A DNA stretch of 64,000 bases from Engraulis encrasicolus. Its lineage: Eukaryota > Chordata > Actinopteri > Clupeiformes > Engraulidae. The notes beneath the pieces are model-generated. The model searched no databases, had not been told where the DNA came from, and was given only the letters and a program-made list of their open reading frames with translations. The stretch is taken from positions 55,538,012 through 55,602,011 of the forward strand of contig NC_085861.1 of NCBI RefSeq assembly GCF_034702125.1, written 5' to 3'. Below are positions 1-12,489 of this stretch, piece by piece. The position numbers and the translations under genes are program-made. Position 1 is the first letter of the stretch, and each line of letters begins with the position of its first letter.

Positions 1-90
1 TCAGCTAGCACTTCCATAGATAATTGCATGTATTGCATTGCCGAGTTGGTCAAGCCATAGGCCCTACCAATGTCATGCAGCTTCTGGAAA
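1..90. other. Left flank outside the duplicated module
   Basis: These 90 bases precede the first copy of the A segment and have no counterpart at the other two A copies. I see no gene or recognisable repeat here. The boundary matters because it marks the left breakpoint of the repeat structure. Confidence 0.5.
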
Positions 91-1108
91 CTGCGGTGAC
101 ATGAGCCTCGCTTCCTTCATCCGCGCTACACTCAAAAAACACCATGCGCGTGTATTCTATTAATACGGTTTTAGACAATTTCCCTCTCAAACACAGATCT
201 CTCCAGGTGAAGATGAACGGGTAAACGTAACTTCACTGTCGACTTTGAGTGGCGGCTCAGCTGGCTGAACGGCGGCTGACGGAACGGTGCTAGGTTATTT
301 ATTTATTTATTTATTTATATTTACTCCAGCGGCTGGCTGAATGGCGGCTGACGGAACGGTGCTTATTTAGCCTAGGCTATTTATTTATATTTACTGGAGC
401 GGCTGGCTGAATGGCGGCTGACGGAACGGTGCTAGTTTATTTATTTATTTATTTAGATTTTCCCCAGCGGCTGGCTGAATGGCGGCTGACGGAACGCGGA
501 TGGTTTATTATTTATTTATATATTTTATTGCCCGTCACACATGTGGAGTGCTGGTTCTCTTTATTTAGTTTAAGGAATGAGCACCCAGTTGGTTTTACAC
601 TGCACGATAGGCCTACACCCAGTAGAATTGTTTGTTTATTTACATTTAGGTTATTTATAGCCTATTCTCGAGCGGCTGGCTTAATGGCGACTGCATACTT
701 TTATTTCATTATTTATTTCTTTGTTTATTAAAACAAAAAATCACGACACAATACACAAGGCCTATATTTGATGGGGAGCAACAACAAAGCAGAAACTATC
801 TCTGACAGTAAGTTTCTACCTGTTTACCAGTGGGCTATCGCCGACGTCAGGGGATATAGCCATATGAATGCACCGAGAGCACGCACGTGGGGAAATTGCT
901 TCAGCGTACTAAACTACAGATCACAACAAGTAAACACGAGAGACAAATTTCCATAAAGTTTTGAACAGAGAAACCAACGCAGGCACATTTAGTAAGCGAT
1001 TTCAGTGCTGGTGTGGTGAGAACTGTAGCCCATATGTCAGGACCGGTGTTCTGTCGTTTTCCTTCATTGTAATGTTTTATTACATAGGACGTTCTGTCAA
1101 ACGCGCGC

Positions 1109-1139
<31 letters not shown>

Positions 1140-1375
1140 GCCGTGGCCTAGTCACCTAAACATGCTGATATCTATGGTCATTAATTAAGCAACAAAACAA
1201 ATTACCGGTAATATTTTTTTCTGAATACTGTAGCCTAAATATAAAGCACAAGTTCAAATGCCACCAGTGCATGTCCACCACAGCCCTTATAAATACATAA
1301 ATGGACCTACACTACACTATTTAGACATTGTCAGTAGACCTAAATGTGAAACAGTAAGAGAACATGCATAATTTC
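91..1375 (-). repeat. A segment, copy 1 (inverted copy of CCN1-like upstream flank)
   Basis: This is an inverted copy of the sequence at about 42340-43664, which lies directly upstream of the CCN1-like TATA box. It keeps the GC-rich minisatellite, a (CG/GT) microsatellite at 1101-1139, the palindrome ATTACCGGTAAT near 1203, and an M-CAT-like AGGAATG at 573-579. The CRE-like site is altered here (TGACATGA at 97-104). The TATA box and gene body are not included. A 62-codon frame at 768-956 recurs in copy 2, but the copying explains that, so it is not called as a gene. Confidence 0.85.
259..500. repeat. GC-rich minisatellite in A copy 1
   Basis: About four units of roughly 65-80 bp each combine a GC-rich core (GGCTGAATGGCGGCTGACGG) with an AT-rich (ATTT)n spacer of variable length. 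Further degenerate cores occur near 670. The same array sits at 15952-16199 and, inverted, at 43258-43500. Confidence 0.85.
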
Positions 1376-4300
1376 AATTTCTTCAGAATTGTACAGTAAA
1401 ATCATTTCGTTATTTGTCTGCTCTCACAGCCGGTGGAACAACACAGAAATAGTATGTATTGAAGGTGCTTTTCTCCAGATTTCTGCAGTAAAATCCATTA
1501 CTTCTTGGTCTGGTAGTAGCCAGTGGAACTGCCAGCATGTCCAGATGACGCATTAAGCGTACCAGTAATAAGGACATTTTGGATCAGCACTTATCTTCAA
1601 AGTCCTTGCATATGCAATGTTGCCTTGCCTACACAGTGATATATCAGCATTTTAAAGGACATTTTCTCCAAGATTTTACAGTAAAAGTTGTAACTTCTTT
1701 GTCTGGGCACAGCCAGTGGACCTGTTAACAGGCCCATATGACTCGTTACCAGTAGTAAGGAAAAATTGGATCGGCACTTCACTTCAAAATGCTTGCATAT
1801 GCAACTTGCATTAGCCCAATTGACATAGCATTTTGGAGCACATTTTCTCCAAAATTCTACAGTAAAAGTTGTTACTTCTTTGTCTGGTCACAGCCAGTGG
1901 ACCTGTTAACAGGCTCATATGACTCGTTACCCGTTGTAAGGGAAAAAAAGGATCAGCACTTCACTTCAAAATGCTTGCATATGCAACTTGCATTAGCCCA
2001 ATTGACATATCAGCATTTTTGGAGCACATTTTCTCCAAAATTCTACATTGTACAGTAAAATCTTTTCGTTATTTGTCTGCTCTCACAGCCGGTGGAAAGA
2101 CACCCAACACACACACACACCTCCGCCAGGTTCCCCATACCCCACCATAACCCCGTCCAATATATAAAGCTATGCAGCTTGGTTCTTCAGCAGGTTCTCG
2201 TCAGAGTGTACTTGCAGCAACAGTGTCTGTGCATCTTACATTCACACTTTGCCATTACAATGCATTCTCCTTACATTGGCCATGGTACGTATGTGAGGTG
2301 GAAAAGCATGAAATAGTATGTATTGAAGGTGCTTTTCTCCAGATTTCTACAGTAAAATCCATTACTTCTTGGTCTGGTAGTAGCCAGTGGAACTGCCAGC
2401 ATGTCCAGATGACGCATTAAGCTTACCAGTAATAAGGACATTTTGGATCAGCACTTATCTTCAAAGTCCTTGCATATGCAATGTTGCCTTGCCTACACAG
2501 TGATATATCAGCATTTTAAAGGACATTTTCTCCAATATTTTACAGTAAAAGTTGTAACTTCTTTGTCTGGGCACAGCCAGTGGACCTGTTAACAGGCCCA
2601 TATGACTCGTTACCAGTAGTAAGGAAAAATTGGATCGGCACTTCACTTCAAAATGCTTGCATATGCAACTTGCATTAGCCCAATTGACATAGCATTTTGG
2701 AGCACATTTTCTCCAAAATTCTACAGTAAAAGTTGTTACTTCTTTGTCTGGTCACAGCCAGTGGACCTGTTAACAGGCTCATATGACTCGTTACCAGTAG
2801 TAAGGGAAAAAATGGATCAGCACTTCACTTCAAAATGCATGCATATGCAACTTGCATTAGCCCTATTGACATATCAGCATTTTTGGAGCACATTTTCTCC
2901 AAAATTCTACAGTAAAAGTTGTTACTTCTTTGTCTGGTCACAGCCAGTGGACCTGTTAAAAGGCTCATGTGACTCATTACCATTAGTAAAGAAAAAATGG
3001 GTCAGCACATTGCATCAAAGTAGTTGCATATGCAAGTGTGCCTTGCCTATACACAATGACATATCAGCATTTTGTTGCACATTTTCTCCAAAATTCTACA
3101 GTAAAAATTGTTACTTCTTTGTCTGGTCACAGCCAGTGGACCTGTTAACAGGCTCATTTGACTCGTTACCAGTAGTAAGGAAAAAATGGATCAGCACTTC
3201 AAAATGCCTGCATATGCAACTTGCATTAGACCAATATGACATAGGATTTTGGAGCACATTTTCTCCAAAATTGTACAGTAAAAGTTGTTACTTCTATGTC
3301 TGGTCACAGCCAGTGGACCTGTTAAAAGGCTCATGTGACTCATTACCATTAGTAAAGAAAAATTGGGTCAGCACATTGCATCAAAGTAGTTGCATATGCA
3401 TAAAGTTTGCCTTGTCTACACAGTGACATAGCATTTTTGGAGCACATTTTCTCCGAAATTCTACAGTAAAAGTTATTACTTCTTTGTCTGGTCACAGCCA
3501 GTGGACCTCTTAACAGGCTCATGTGACTCATTATCATTAGTAAAGAAAAATTGGGTCAGCAAATTGCATCAAAATAGTTGCATATGCAAGTGTGCCTTGC
3601 CTACACAGTGACATATCAGCATTTTGGAGCACATTTTCTCCAGAATTCTACAGAAAAAGTTGTTACTTCTTTGTCTGGTCACAGCCACTGGACCTGTTAA
3701 CAGGCTCATATGACTCGTTACCAGTAGTAAGGAAAAAATGGATCAGCACTTCACTTCAAAATGCTTGCATATGCAACTTGCATTAGCCCAATATGACAGG
3801 ATTTTGGAGCACATTTTCTCCAAAATTCTACAGTAAAAGTTGCTACTTCTTTGTCTGGTCACAGCCAGTGGACCTGTTAACAGGCTCATATGACTCTTTA
3901 CCAGTAGTAAGGAAAAAAGGATCAGCACTTCACTTCAAAATGCTTGCATGTGCAACTTCCATTAGCCCAATTTACATATCAGCATTTTTGGAGCACATTT
4001 TCTCCAAAATTCTACAGTAAAAGTTGTTACTTCTTTGTCTGGTCACAGCCAGTGGACCTGTTAACAGGCTCATGTGACTCGTTACCAGTAGTAAGGAAAA
4101 ATTGGATCGGCACTTCACTTCAAAATCCTTGCATATGCAACTTGCATTGGCCCAATTGACATATCAGCTTTTTTGGAGCACATTTTCTCCAAAATTGTAC
4201 AGTAAAAGTTGTTACTTCTTTGTCTGGTCACAGCCAGTGGACCCGTTAACAGGCTCATGTGACTCATTACCATTAGTAAAGAAAAATTGGGTCAGCACAT

Positions 4301-7300
4301 TGCATCAAAATAGTTAAATATGCAAGTGTGCCTTGCCTACACAGTGACATATCAGCATTTTGGAGCACATTTTCTCCAAAATTGTACAGTAAAATTTGTT
4401 ACTTCTTTGTCTGGTCACAGCCAGTGGACCCGTTAACAGGCTCATGTGACTCATTACCATTAGTAAAGAAAAATTGGGTCAGCACATTGCATCAAAATAG
4501 TTGCATATGCAAGTGTGCCTTGCCTACACAGTGACATATCAGCATTTTGGAGCACATTTTCTCCAAAATTCTACAGTAAAAGTTGTTAATTCTTTGTCTG
4601 GTCACAGCCAGTGGACCTGTTAACAGGCTCATATGACTCGTTACCAGTAGTAAGGGAAAAATGGATCAGCACTTCACTTCAAAATGCTTGCATATGCAAC
4701 TTGCATTAGCCCAATTGACATATCAGCATTTTTGGAGCACATTTTCTCCAAAATTCCACAGTAAAAGTTGTTACTTCTTTGTCTGGTCACAACCAGTGGA
4801 CCTGTTAAAAGGCACATGTGACTCATTACCATTAGTAAAGAAAAAATGGGTCAGCACATAGCATCAAAGTAGTTGCATATGCAAGTGTGCCTTGCCTACA
4901 CAGTGACATATCAGCATTGTGTAGCACATTTTCTCCAACATTCTACAGTAAAAGTTGTTTCTTCTTTGTCTTGCCACAGCCAGTGGACCTGTTAACAGGT
5001 ACATATGACTTGTTACCAGTAGTAAGGGAAAAATGGATCGGCACTTCAATTCAAAATCCTTGCATATGCAACTTGCATTGGCCCAATTGACATATCAGCT
5101 TTTTTGGAGCACATTTTCTCCAAAATTGTACAGTAAAATGTGTTACTTCTTTGTCTGGTCACAGCCAGTGGACCCGTTAACAGGCTCATGTGACTCATTA
5201 CCATTAGTAAAGAAAAATTGGGTCAGCACATTGCATCAAAATAGTTAAATATGCAAGTGTGCCTTGCCTACACAGTGACATATCAGCATTTTGGAGCACA
5301 TTTTCTCCGAAATTCTACAGTAAAAGTTGTTACTTCTTTGTCTGGTCACAGCCAGTGGACCTGTTAACAGGTACATATGATTCGTTACCAGTAGTAAGGA
5401 AAAATTGGATCGGCACTTCGCTTCAAAATCCTTGCATATGCAACTTGCATTGGCCCAATTGACATATCAGCATTTTTGGAGCACATTTTCTCCAAAATTG
5501 TACAGTAAAAGTTGTTACTTCTTTGTCTGGTCACAGCCAGTGGACCTGTTAAAAGGCTCATGTGACTCATTACCATTAGTAAAGAAAAATTGGGTCAGCA
5601 CATTGCATCAAAGTAGTTGCATATGCAAGTTTACCTTGCCTACACAGTGACATAGCATTTTTGGAGCACATTTTCTCCAAAATTCTACAGTAAAAGTTGT
5701 TACTTCTTTGTCTGGTCACAGCCAGTGGACCTGTTAACAGGTACATATGACTCGTTACCAGTAGTAAGGATAAATTGGATCGGCACTTCACTTCAAAATC
5801 CTTGCCTATGCAACATGCATTGGCCCAATTGACAAATCAGCATTTTTGGAGCACATTTTCTCCAAAATTGTACAGTAAAATTTGTTATTTCCTTGTCTGG
5901 TCACAGCTAGTGGACCTGTCAATAGGCTCATATGACTCGTTATCAGTAGTAAGGAAAAAAATTGATCAGCTCTTCACTTCAAAATGCTTGCATATGCAAC
6001 TTGCATTAGCCCAATTGACATATTAGCATTTTTGGAGCACATTTTCTCCAAAATACTACAGTAAAAGTTGTTACTTCTTTGTCTGGTCACATCCAGTGGA
6101 CCTGTTAAAAGGCTCATGTGACTCATTACCATTAGTAAAGAAAAAATGGGTCAGCACATAGCATCAAAGTAGTTGCATATGCAAGTGTGCCTTGCCTACA
6201 CGGTGACAAATCAGCATTGTGTAGCACATTTTCTCCAAAACTCTACAGTAAAAGTTGTTACTTCTTTGTCTGGTCACAGCCAGTGGACCTGTTAACAGGC
6301 TCATATGACTCGTTACCAATAGTAAGGGAAAAATTGATCAGCACTTCATTTCAAAATGCTTGCATATGCAACTTGCATTAGCCCTATTGATATATCAGCA
6401 TTTTTGGAGCACATTTTCTCCAAAATTGTACAGTAAAAGTTGTTACTTCTTTGTCTAGTCACAGCCAGTGGACCTGTTAAAAGGCTCATGTGACTCATTA
6501 TCATTAGTAAAGAAAACTTGGGTCAGCACATTGCATCAAAATAGTTGCATATGCAAGTGTGCCTTGCCTACACAGTGACATATCAGCATTTTGGAGCACA
6601 TTTTCTCCAAAATTCTACAGTAAAAGTTGTTACTTCTTTGTCTGGTCACAGCCAGTGGACCTGTTAAAAGGCTCATGTGACTCATTACCATTAGTAAAGA
6701 AAAAATGGGTCAGCACATTGCATCAAAGTAGTTCCATATGCAAGTGTGCCTTGCCTATACACAATGACATATCAGCATTTTGTTGCACATTTTCTCCAAA
6801 ATTCTACAGTAAAAGTTGTTACTTCTTTGTCTGGTCACAGCCAGTGGACCTGTTAAAAGGCTCATGTGACTCATTACCATTAGTAAAGAAAAATTGGGTC
6901 AGCACATTGCATCAAAGTAGTTGCATATGCAAGTTTGCCTTGCCTACACAGTGACATAGCATTTTTGGAGCACATTTTCTCCAAAATTCTACAGTAAAAG
7001 TTGTTACTTCTTTGTCTGGTCACAGCCAGTGGACCTGTTAACAGGTACATATGACTTGTTACCAGTAGTAAGGAAAAAATTGATCGGCACTTCACTTCAA
7101 AATCCTTGCCTATGCAACATGCATTGGCCCAATTGACAAATCAGCATTTTTGGAGCACATTTTCTCCAAAACTTTACAGTAAAATTTGTTATTTCTTTGT
7201 CTGGTCACAGGTAGTGGACCTGTCAATAGGCTCATATGACTCGTTACCAGTAGTAAGGAAAAAAATGGATCAGCTCTTCACTTCAAAATGCTTGCATATG

Positions 7301-7805
7301 CAACTTGCATTAGCCCAATTGACATATTGGCATTTTTGGAGCACATTTTCTCCAAAATTCTACAGTAAAAGTTGTTACTTCTTTGTCTGGTCACATCCAG
7401 TGGACCTGCTAAAATGCTCATGTGACTCATTACCATTAGTAAAGAAAAAATGGGTCAGCACATAGCATCAAAGTAGTTGCATATGCAAGTGTGCCTTGCC
7501 TACACAGTGACATATCAGCATTGTGTAGCACATTTTCTCCAAAATTCTACAGTAAAAATTGTTACTTCTTTGTCTGGTCACAGCCAGTGGACCTGTTAAC
7601 AGGCTCATTTGACTCGTTACCAGTAGTAAGGAAAAAATGGATCAGCACTTCACTTCAAAATGCCTGCATATGCGACTTGCATTAGACCAATATGACATAG
7701 GATTTTGGAGCTTATTTTCACCAAAATTCTACAGTAAAAGTTGTTACTTCTTTTTCTGCACTTGGATCAGCACTTTACTTCAAATTGCTTGTATATGCAA
7801 CTTGC
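1376..7805 (+). repeat. 187-bp satellite, block 1 (+ orientation)
   Basis: About 33 tandem monomers with a period near 187 bp. Two monomer classes are mixed: one has ...TGACTCGTTACCAGTAG..., the other ...TGACTCATTACCATTAG.... Most monomers carry the perfect palindromes CCTGTTAACAGG and TTGCATATGCAA, plus the inverted repeat TTGGAG-8 nt-CTCCAA. The monomers nearest A (1376-1780) are the most diverged, typical of an array edge. The left edge also holds an 864-bp tandem duplication (landmarks at 1597 and 2461, 1789 and 2653). Open frames of 60-257 codons here are a by-product of the repeat. Confidence 0.93.
2097..2310. other. Non-satellite insert with TATA-like sequence in edge monomer
   Basis: A diverged edge monomer is interrupted by about 213 bp of unrelated sequence: a short (CA)n, TATATAAAG at 2161-2169, then a 130-bp stretch ending in a donor-like ATG/GTACGT near 2285. 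The sister copy of this monomer at 1434-1447 lacks it. The insert recurs at about 17783-17996 and, inverted, at about 42090-42325. The TATA-like and donor-like signals suggest a possible first exon, but there is no coding evidence. Confidence 0.45.
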
Positions 7806-10800
7806 ATTATGGTGACCTTCGTCGGATGGCGCAGGTTTTGAGGCACTTGAATAGTATACCCCAGCGCTTCTCCTGTCGTCGTCCAACCTTGACCGTAAGA
7901 GGACCGAAGAAATCCATGCCAGTGGAGAAGAAGGGTGGCTTCAGCAACCGCAGACGTGCAGGTGGTAAGTCTGCGATCTGTGGTATAGTTGGTTTTGCCC
8001 TCCATTTCTGGCACTGTGTACATAAATGCTGATGCCGCTTTACTGCCTCTCGTCCGCGGAGGATCCTGGGTGACGAAGGTCGACACTCTGGATTAAGATC
8101 TTGGTAACTGGGTGGGCTGGATCCAGGACGATAGGGTGAATGCTCTCTCTGCGCCGCAGTCTGCCTCCAACCCGGATCAACTTGAGCTGTTTGTCATACT
8201 CAGGGGCTGGGGAGATCAGACGACTGGTGGAGGGGACTGGTTTGCTTTCTGACAGATGCTTGAAGTCCTCTGAGAAGCATTCCACCTACACTTGTCTCAG
8301 TAGGTCCCTCTCAGCAGTCTGGTAGTCCTCGACTATTGGGGTAGACTGGTCGCTTGCTGCCCTGTGACGCTCCTGCACCACTGCTTCCACTAATTCTTTG
8401 AAACTGGTAAACTTACTCGGGTTAGGTAAGCAGGGGAGTGGGGCAGTGGTTATGGAACCACAAAACGCGGTCTTGTGCAACTCTTCACCCTCCAGGGACT
8501 CCGCTGTGGGTTTGGTTGGCCAGTGCTCAGAGGACTGATGCAGGAATGCTGGGCCGTGGCTCCAACGGCTGCTTTTCCCTGCAAGGTCTCTTAGGCTCTT
8601 CTCACGGGTTATGTCGTCTGCGGGATTGTTCGCAGTGTCCACGTACCTCCAGGATTGAGCTTCGGTCAGCAGCAGCAGGGTTGTCCAGAGGGGGGCTAGT
8701 ATAGCAACGAGGCAGGACAATCTCTGGAAGGTGTTGTAGCTCGGCTTCCCAACTCAGACGCGCCTTGAGAGCATCCTCTGGCAAAGAGGGATCGTCCCAT
8801 TCTCTTTCCTTCTTCCACAGGTACTACACAATGATTTTGGCTCGCGTGGTGAAGGGTATGAGGAAGCCTAGTGGATTGTAAACCCTTGCCAGCATGCTGT
8901 AGATGTTCCTCATTGTAGGAGTGGGGCTTTCTCCAAGGCGATACTTGTGGCCTAGCGTGTCTGACGCACAGAGCCAACAGAGTCCAAGGGTGAGCTCTTG
9001 AGGATCTTCATGGGACTCTGTGAGCTGCTCTCAGATCTTGACTCCTTTGGTAAGTGTCTGATGACTTCTGGGGCATTGCTAGCCCATTGGCGCAGGTCAA
9101 AGCCACCTGAGGCAAGCTGCGCCTTGAGTTTGTCAACCAGCTGCCGGGCTTCTTCAGCGGAGGGGAGGCTTTGCAAGTGGTTGTCTACGTAGAAGCACCG
9201 CTCAATTACCACACAAACCTCATCCCCTGGCTGACAGTGGTCGGTCACATGCTTCTGCAGTGCATACATTGCACAGCAATGGCTGCATGAGGTCCCAAAG
9301 GGGAGGACTTGCCATTCATAGACGCTTGCTGGTGAATCTCTTTTCAGATCCCTCCACAAGAAGTGCAGCAAAGGCCTGTCTTCTGTCAACAACCGGACTT
9401 GGTGGAACATGCCCTTGATGTCATTGCTGAGGGCGATGGCATGTTCCCGGAATCTCAGCAGGACACCAAGAAGGCTGGAGGTAAGGGTCGGACCAGGGAG
9501 AAGTAGCTTGTTCAGGTTCTGGCCTTTGTAGGTGAAGGAGCAGTTAAACACAATCCTGTTTTTCGTCACCATGTGGTGTGGGATAAACCAGGACTCGGGT
9601 GACTTGTTTACATCTACCTCTTCAATCTTCACAACATAGCCAGTCTATTCGAGTTTCGAGATCTCAGCCCCATAGGCTGCGGCTCTCTCTGGGTCTTAAG
9701 GCAGACGTCTTTCAGTGCTCCGCAGAGTGGCCAGGACAGCTTCTTTGGAAGTGCGGAGGCAGGGCATGTCCTTGACACGTAGCAGTGGAGTGACGTAGCG
9801 CAAGACTCCCTCAACCTCCACCCTCACGGTCTTCATGTCCAGCATGTGCACCGCCTCCTGGTCCTGCTTCGAACGCGTCACCACCCTTTCGCTCTTGTAA
9901 GAGTAATTGCACCACGTCCATCTGCCACAGCTTCTCCACTGAGGGTGAAAGTATGGCAATGTTCAGACGCAGTTCAGGCTGGAGCTGTTGCCGAACAACA
10001 CTGGTAGGACCTTGGATGGCCCAGCCAAGTCTGGTCTTCACAGCCGCTGGTCCTCCTGGTGGCCCCAATCGGCTCTGTTGGGGTAATCTGGTGAGACTGA
10101 TCAGATCCAATGAGGACCATTGGCTGAACTCTATCCAGTGTTTGGAGTGGCAAGCCTTGTAGGTGTCGGTATTGGGCCTGGAGCATCTTAACAAGCTGAT
10201 AGTGCTCTGCCAATCCCAGGTCTGCAGTTAAGGCTCTCTGGATCTGGAAGGTATTTTGCGGTTGACCGGCTGGTGAGATGGTGAATGAGACGGACATGCC
10301 CTGTAGCACTTTAAGGTCTTGGTGCACTGTTCTAAGGGCAATCTGCTCTGGCTCACCTTTCAGATGTAAGGACTTAGCAGCAGCTTGAAGTAGCATTGTT
10401 CGCTCTGAGCCATCGTCAAGTATTGCATAAGTCTCCATAGCCTTCTCCCCATGGTGTAGCACCACCTTCAACTACTTTAAGAGCACTTGGCTGGAGACTG
10501 CCTTGCGGTCTAGACAGAGTACTTTGTTGGTTGGAGCACTCACTAGGAAGGATTTCTCCTCTGTGGTTGGCTTTGTGTTGAGGTCATGAAGGGCATCCAG
10601 ATGTTTCCCTCTACAGTACTTACACCTTGCTTTCAATCTGCATTGGGCGGCTTGGTGGGAACGAGCACAACGCCAGCACCGTCTGTTTCTCTTGATCCAG
10701 GCACTGCGCTGCTCAGTTGTGAGCTGACTGACAGTAGCACACTGGTTTAAGAAGTGCTGCGCATCGGTGCAGTATGGGCATGATGGCGGGACCATACTTG

Positions 10801-10897
10801 CGGGGCTAACAGTAGCCGATGTACTGTCTGAGGGCTTATCGGTACTGTTAGTCCGGGAGCCGTGGGGTTGGACCCAGATTTTTTTTATAAAGTTCAT
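7803..10897 (-). pseudogene. BEL/Pao LTR retrotransposon fragment, copy 1
   Basis: Read on the minus strand, the order is gag-type zinc knuckle (10897-10472, CX2C and CCHC-like cysteines), aspartic protease region (10471 to about 9974, with a DDGSER motif), linker, reverse transcriptase (9632-8952), RNase H remnant (8720-8286) and integrase (8285-7803, with HP and CX2C zinc-binding residues, then GMDFFGP of the catalytic domain). The Gag N-terminus and both LTRs are missing, and the integrase stops where satellite begins. Frameshifts and stops separate the segments; one frameshift near 9903 is specific to this copy. The element is old, truncated at both ends and cannot be active. Confidence 0.88.
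8952..9632 (-). pseudogene. BEL/Pao reverse transcriptase domain, copy 1
   Basis: This 226-codon open stretch holds the polymerase core of the element. Visible motifs are WFIPHH near the start, LSNDIKGMFHQV (the first catalytic aspartate region), LPFGTSCS, and FYVDN at the second catalytic site. YVDN in place of YVDD is a variant I associate with fish BEL elements, not necessarily a lesion. The frame is lost downstream, where the connection and RNase H regions continue in other frames. Confidence 0.88.
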
Positions 10898-11275
10898 TTT
10901 TTTGCTTTATCTTATAGATTGTTGGTAGATCTTCAGGATTTCAGAGGGTGCCCGGTGATATCCCTTGAGCATTTTCAGATATTGAGCCTTTATTGTCCTT
11001 TATTGTGTTATAAATGCACATTATGACAAAAAACAACAGACACCTAATATTACTGTGAATGGTGTTCCAAAATGTACCAAATTGCTTATATTATCTGAAG
11101 AAATATTTACATTGGACTGTCTTAACACTGCCCTCATTGAAACAAACCCAATATGGGGAACTAAACTAAACCTCTCAGAGCTGCAATCCCACAATTAACT
11201 GCATTAGGAGATCTTGCATGACATCTCCTTTATTCACATATTGGTAGCCTACCACAAATAGCCACCTCAAATAGC
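10898..11275. other. Spacer between BEL fragment and R2-like fragment
   Basis: AT-rich, no gene seen. Positions 10936-10990 are an inverted match of about 55 bp to 13536-13590 in the same core, suggesting both are pieces of one further dispersed repeat. Confidence 0.5.
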
Positions 11276-12260
11276 TCACCTCAAACGCAGTTCTGAAGTT
11301 TGCGTCCTGCTGTATCTGAGCCTCATGCTAATCGTCATTCTCGTAGTCTGTTCCGTTCCTGTGTTCGTTACTGGGTTGTCAGTCTGTGAGCCATCTTCCG
11401 CCCCAACTCTCACAGGCTCTGGGGGTGTTTTACTCTTAAAATTCTTTGTAGCCAAGTTTGGGTGGGACCCATACGCCACTCGTGCTGGGTCCTGCCACCA
11501 TGGGCCCACGACACCTCAAGAGGGTTCAGCAATGAATCCCAGCGTCCCAGGTTCACTCCCATCAACCATCATTCACTTGGAGCACCAGGCCAGGTCCTTC
11601 TGGCCCACAGCCACTGGGTCCCCTTTTCAGCTGCCCTGGCGAGGTCCTTGATGGCCTGCCTGTACGCCTTCCCTTGCACCCCCATCTCCCTGAGTAGCTT
11701 AGATGCTGAGGTGGCTATGAATCCCCTGCAACCTACTTCCACCGGGCGTACCTTCACGTTCCATCCTTGTTGTCCGGCGTCTGCTGCAAGGTCAGTTTAT
11801 CTCAGCTTCTTCCGCTCAAAGGCTTCCTCTATGGCACCCTCACAGGGTACCATGAGTTCAATGATGTACACTAGCTTGAGTGAGGAAGACCACAGAACAA
11901 GGCCAGGACGCAGGTTGGTGGATGCGATTTCTGGTAGAAAGCACAGCTTTTTGTCCAAGTCTGCCAGCATTTTCCAGTCCTGTGCTCTGCCCAGCTGTAC
12001 AATGTCAGCACCACTGGTGATGGTGAAGCTGGCTTGACCCCCCTGGACAAAAAGTGTTGGCTGCCGATGGGAAGGGGAGGGGGGAGCATTTGCACTCATC
12101 CACTGGCATTCCAGCACTGCTGCAAGACTTCTGAGCACCTGGTTGTGTCGCCAGGTGTAGCGCCCTTGGTCTTGCATCCCACTAAGATGTGCTTTAGTGT
12201 TGCTGGGCTTGGGCACAAGGAGCACGTGGGGTCACCAGACTCACCACCATACCATGGGGG
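11276..12260 (-). pseudogene. R2-like non-LTR retrotransposon C-terminal fragment, copy 1
   Basis: The minus strand encodes, over several frames, a GRYTWRHNQVL segment, an LRPGLVLWSSS...YIIELMVP stretch resembling the PD-(D/E)XK core of a restriction-like endonuclease, and an RPVEVGCRGF...REMGVQG segment. A CX2CX7HX4C finger precedes it and is seen in frame in copy 2. This order (finger then nuclease after a reverse transcriptase) is typical of R2/NeSL/Hero-type elements. A stop near 11799 and small indels break the frame. No reverse transcriptase part was found, so this is a truncated 3' end. Family assignment is by recognition only. Confidence 0.6.
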
Positions 12261-12489
12261 GCACCTAAGTCACGCCCTCTACTTCCTGGTTCATGGGGCA
12301 ATAAGTTGCAAAAAATTGAATGAAAGTGAACGAGGCGAGTCGTGGTGGATTTGTGGTGCATTGGTGGAGGTCCAAGGTTTGGTCATCTCCAGTCTGACCT
12401 TGGCACCCCCTTGCCTTAACGACTATTGGGATACCCCTAAACATGAACATGCAAAAAGGAGGGGGAGGGTTAAGGGGTAGGGCCAAGGG

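Noticed and set aside
768..956. 62-codon frame conserved in A and A'
   Set aside because: Identity follows from the recent duplication. The gene-adjacent copy differs by 5 bp (a frameshift) in the same frame.
2653..3426. 257-codon open frame with repeated SQPVDLL-type segments
   Set aside because: It runs through four satellite monomers; the repeated protein pattern is the satellite translated. Many similar frames exist on both strands and none has a start context, introns or outside similarity.
11325..12037. Long + strand frames opposite the R2-like fragment
   Set aside because: They are antisense shadows of the minus-strand fragment, which has recognisable motifs.
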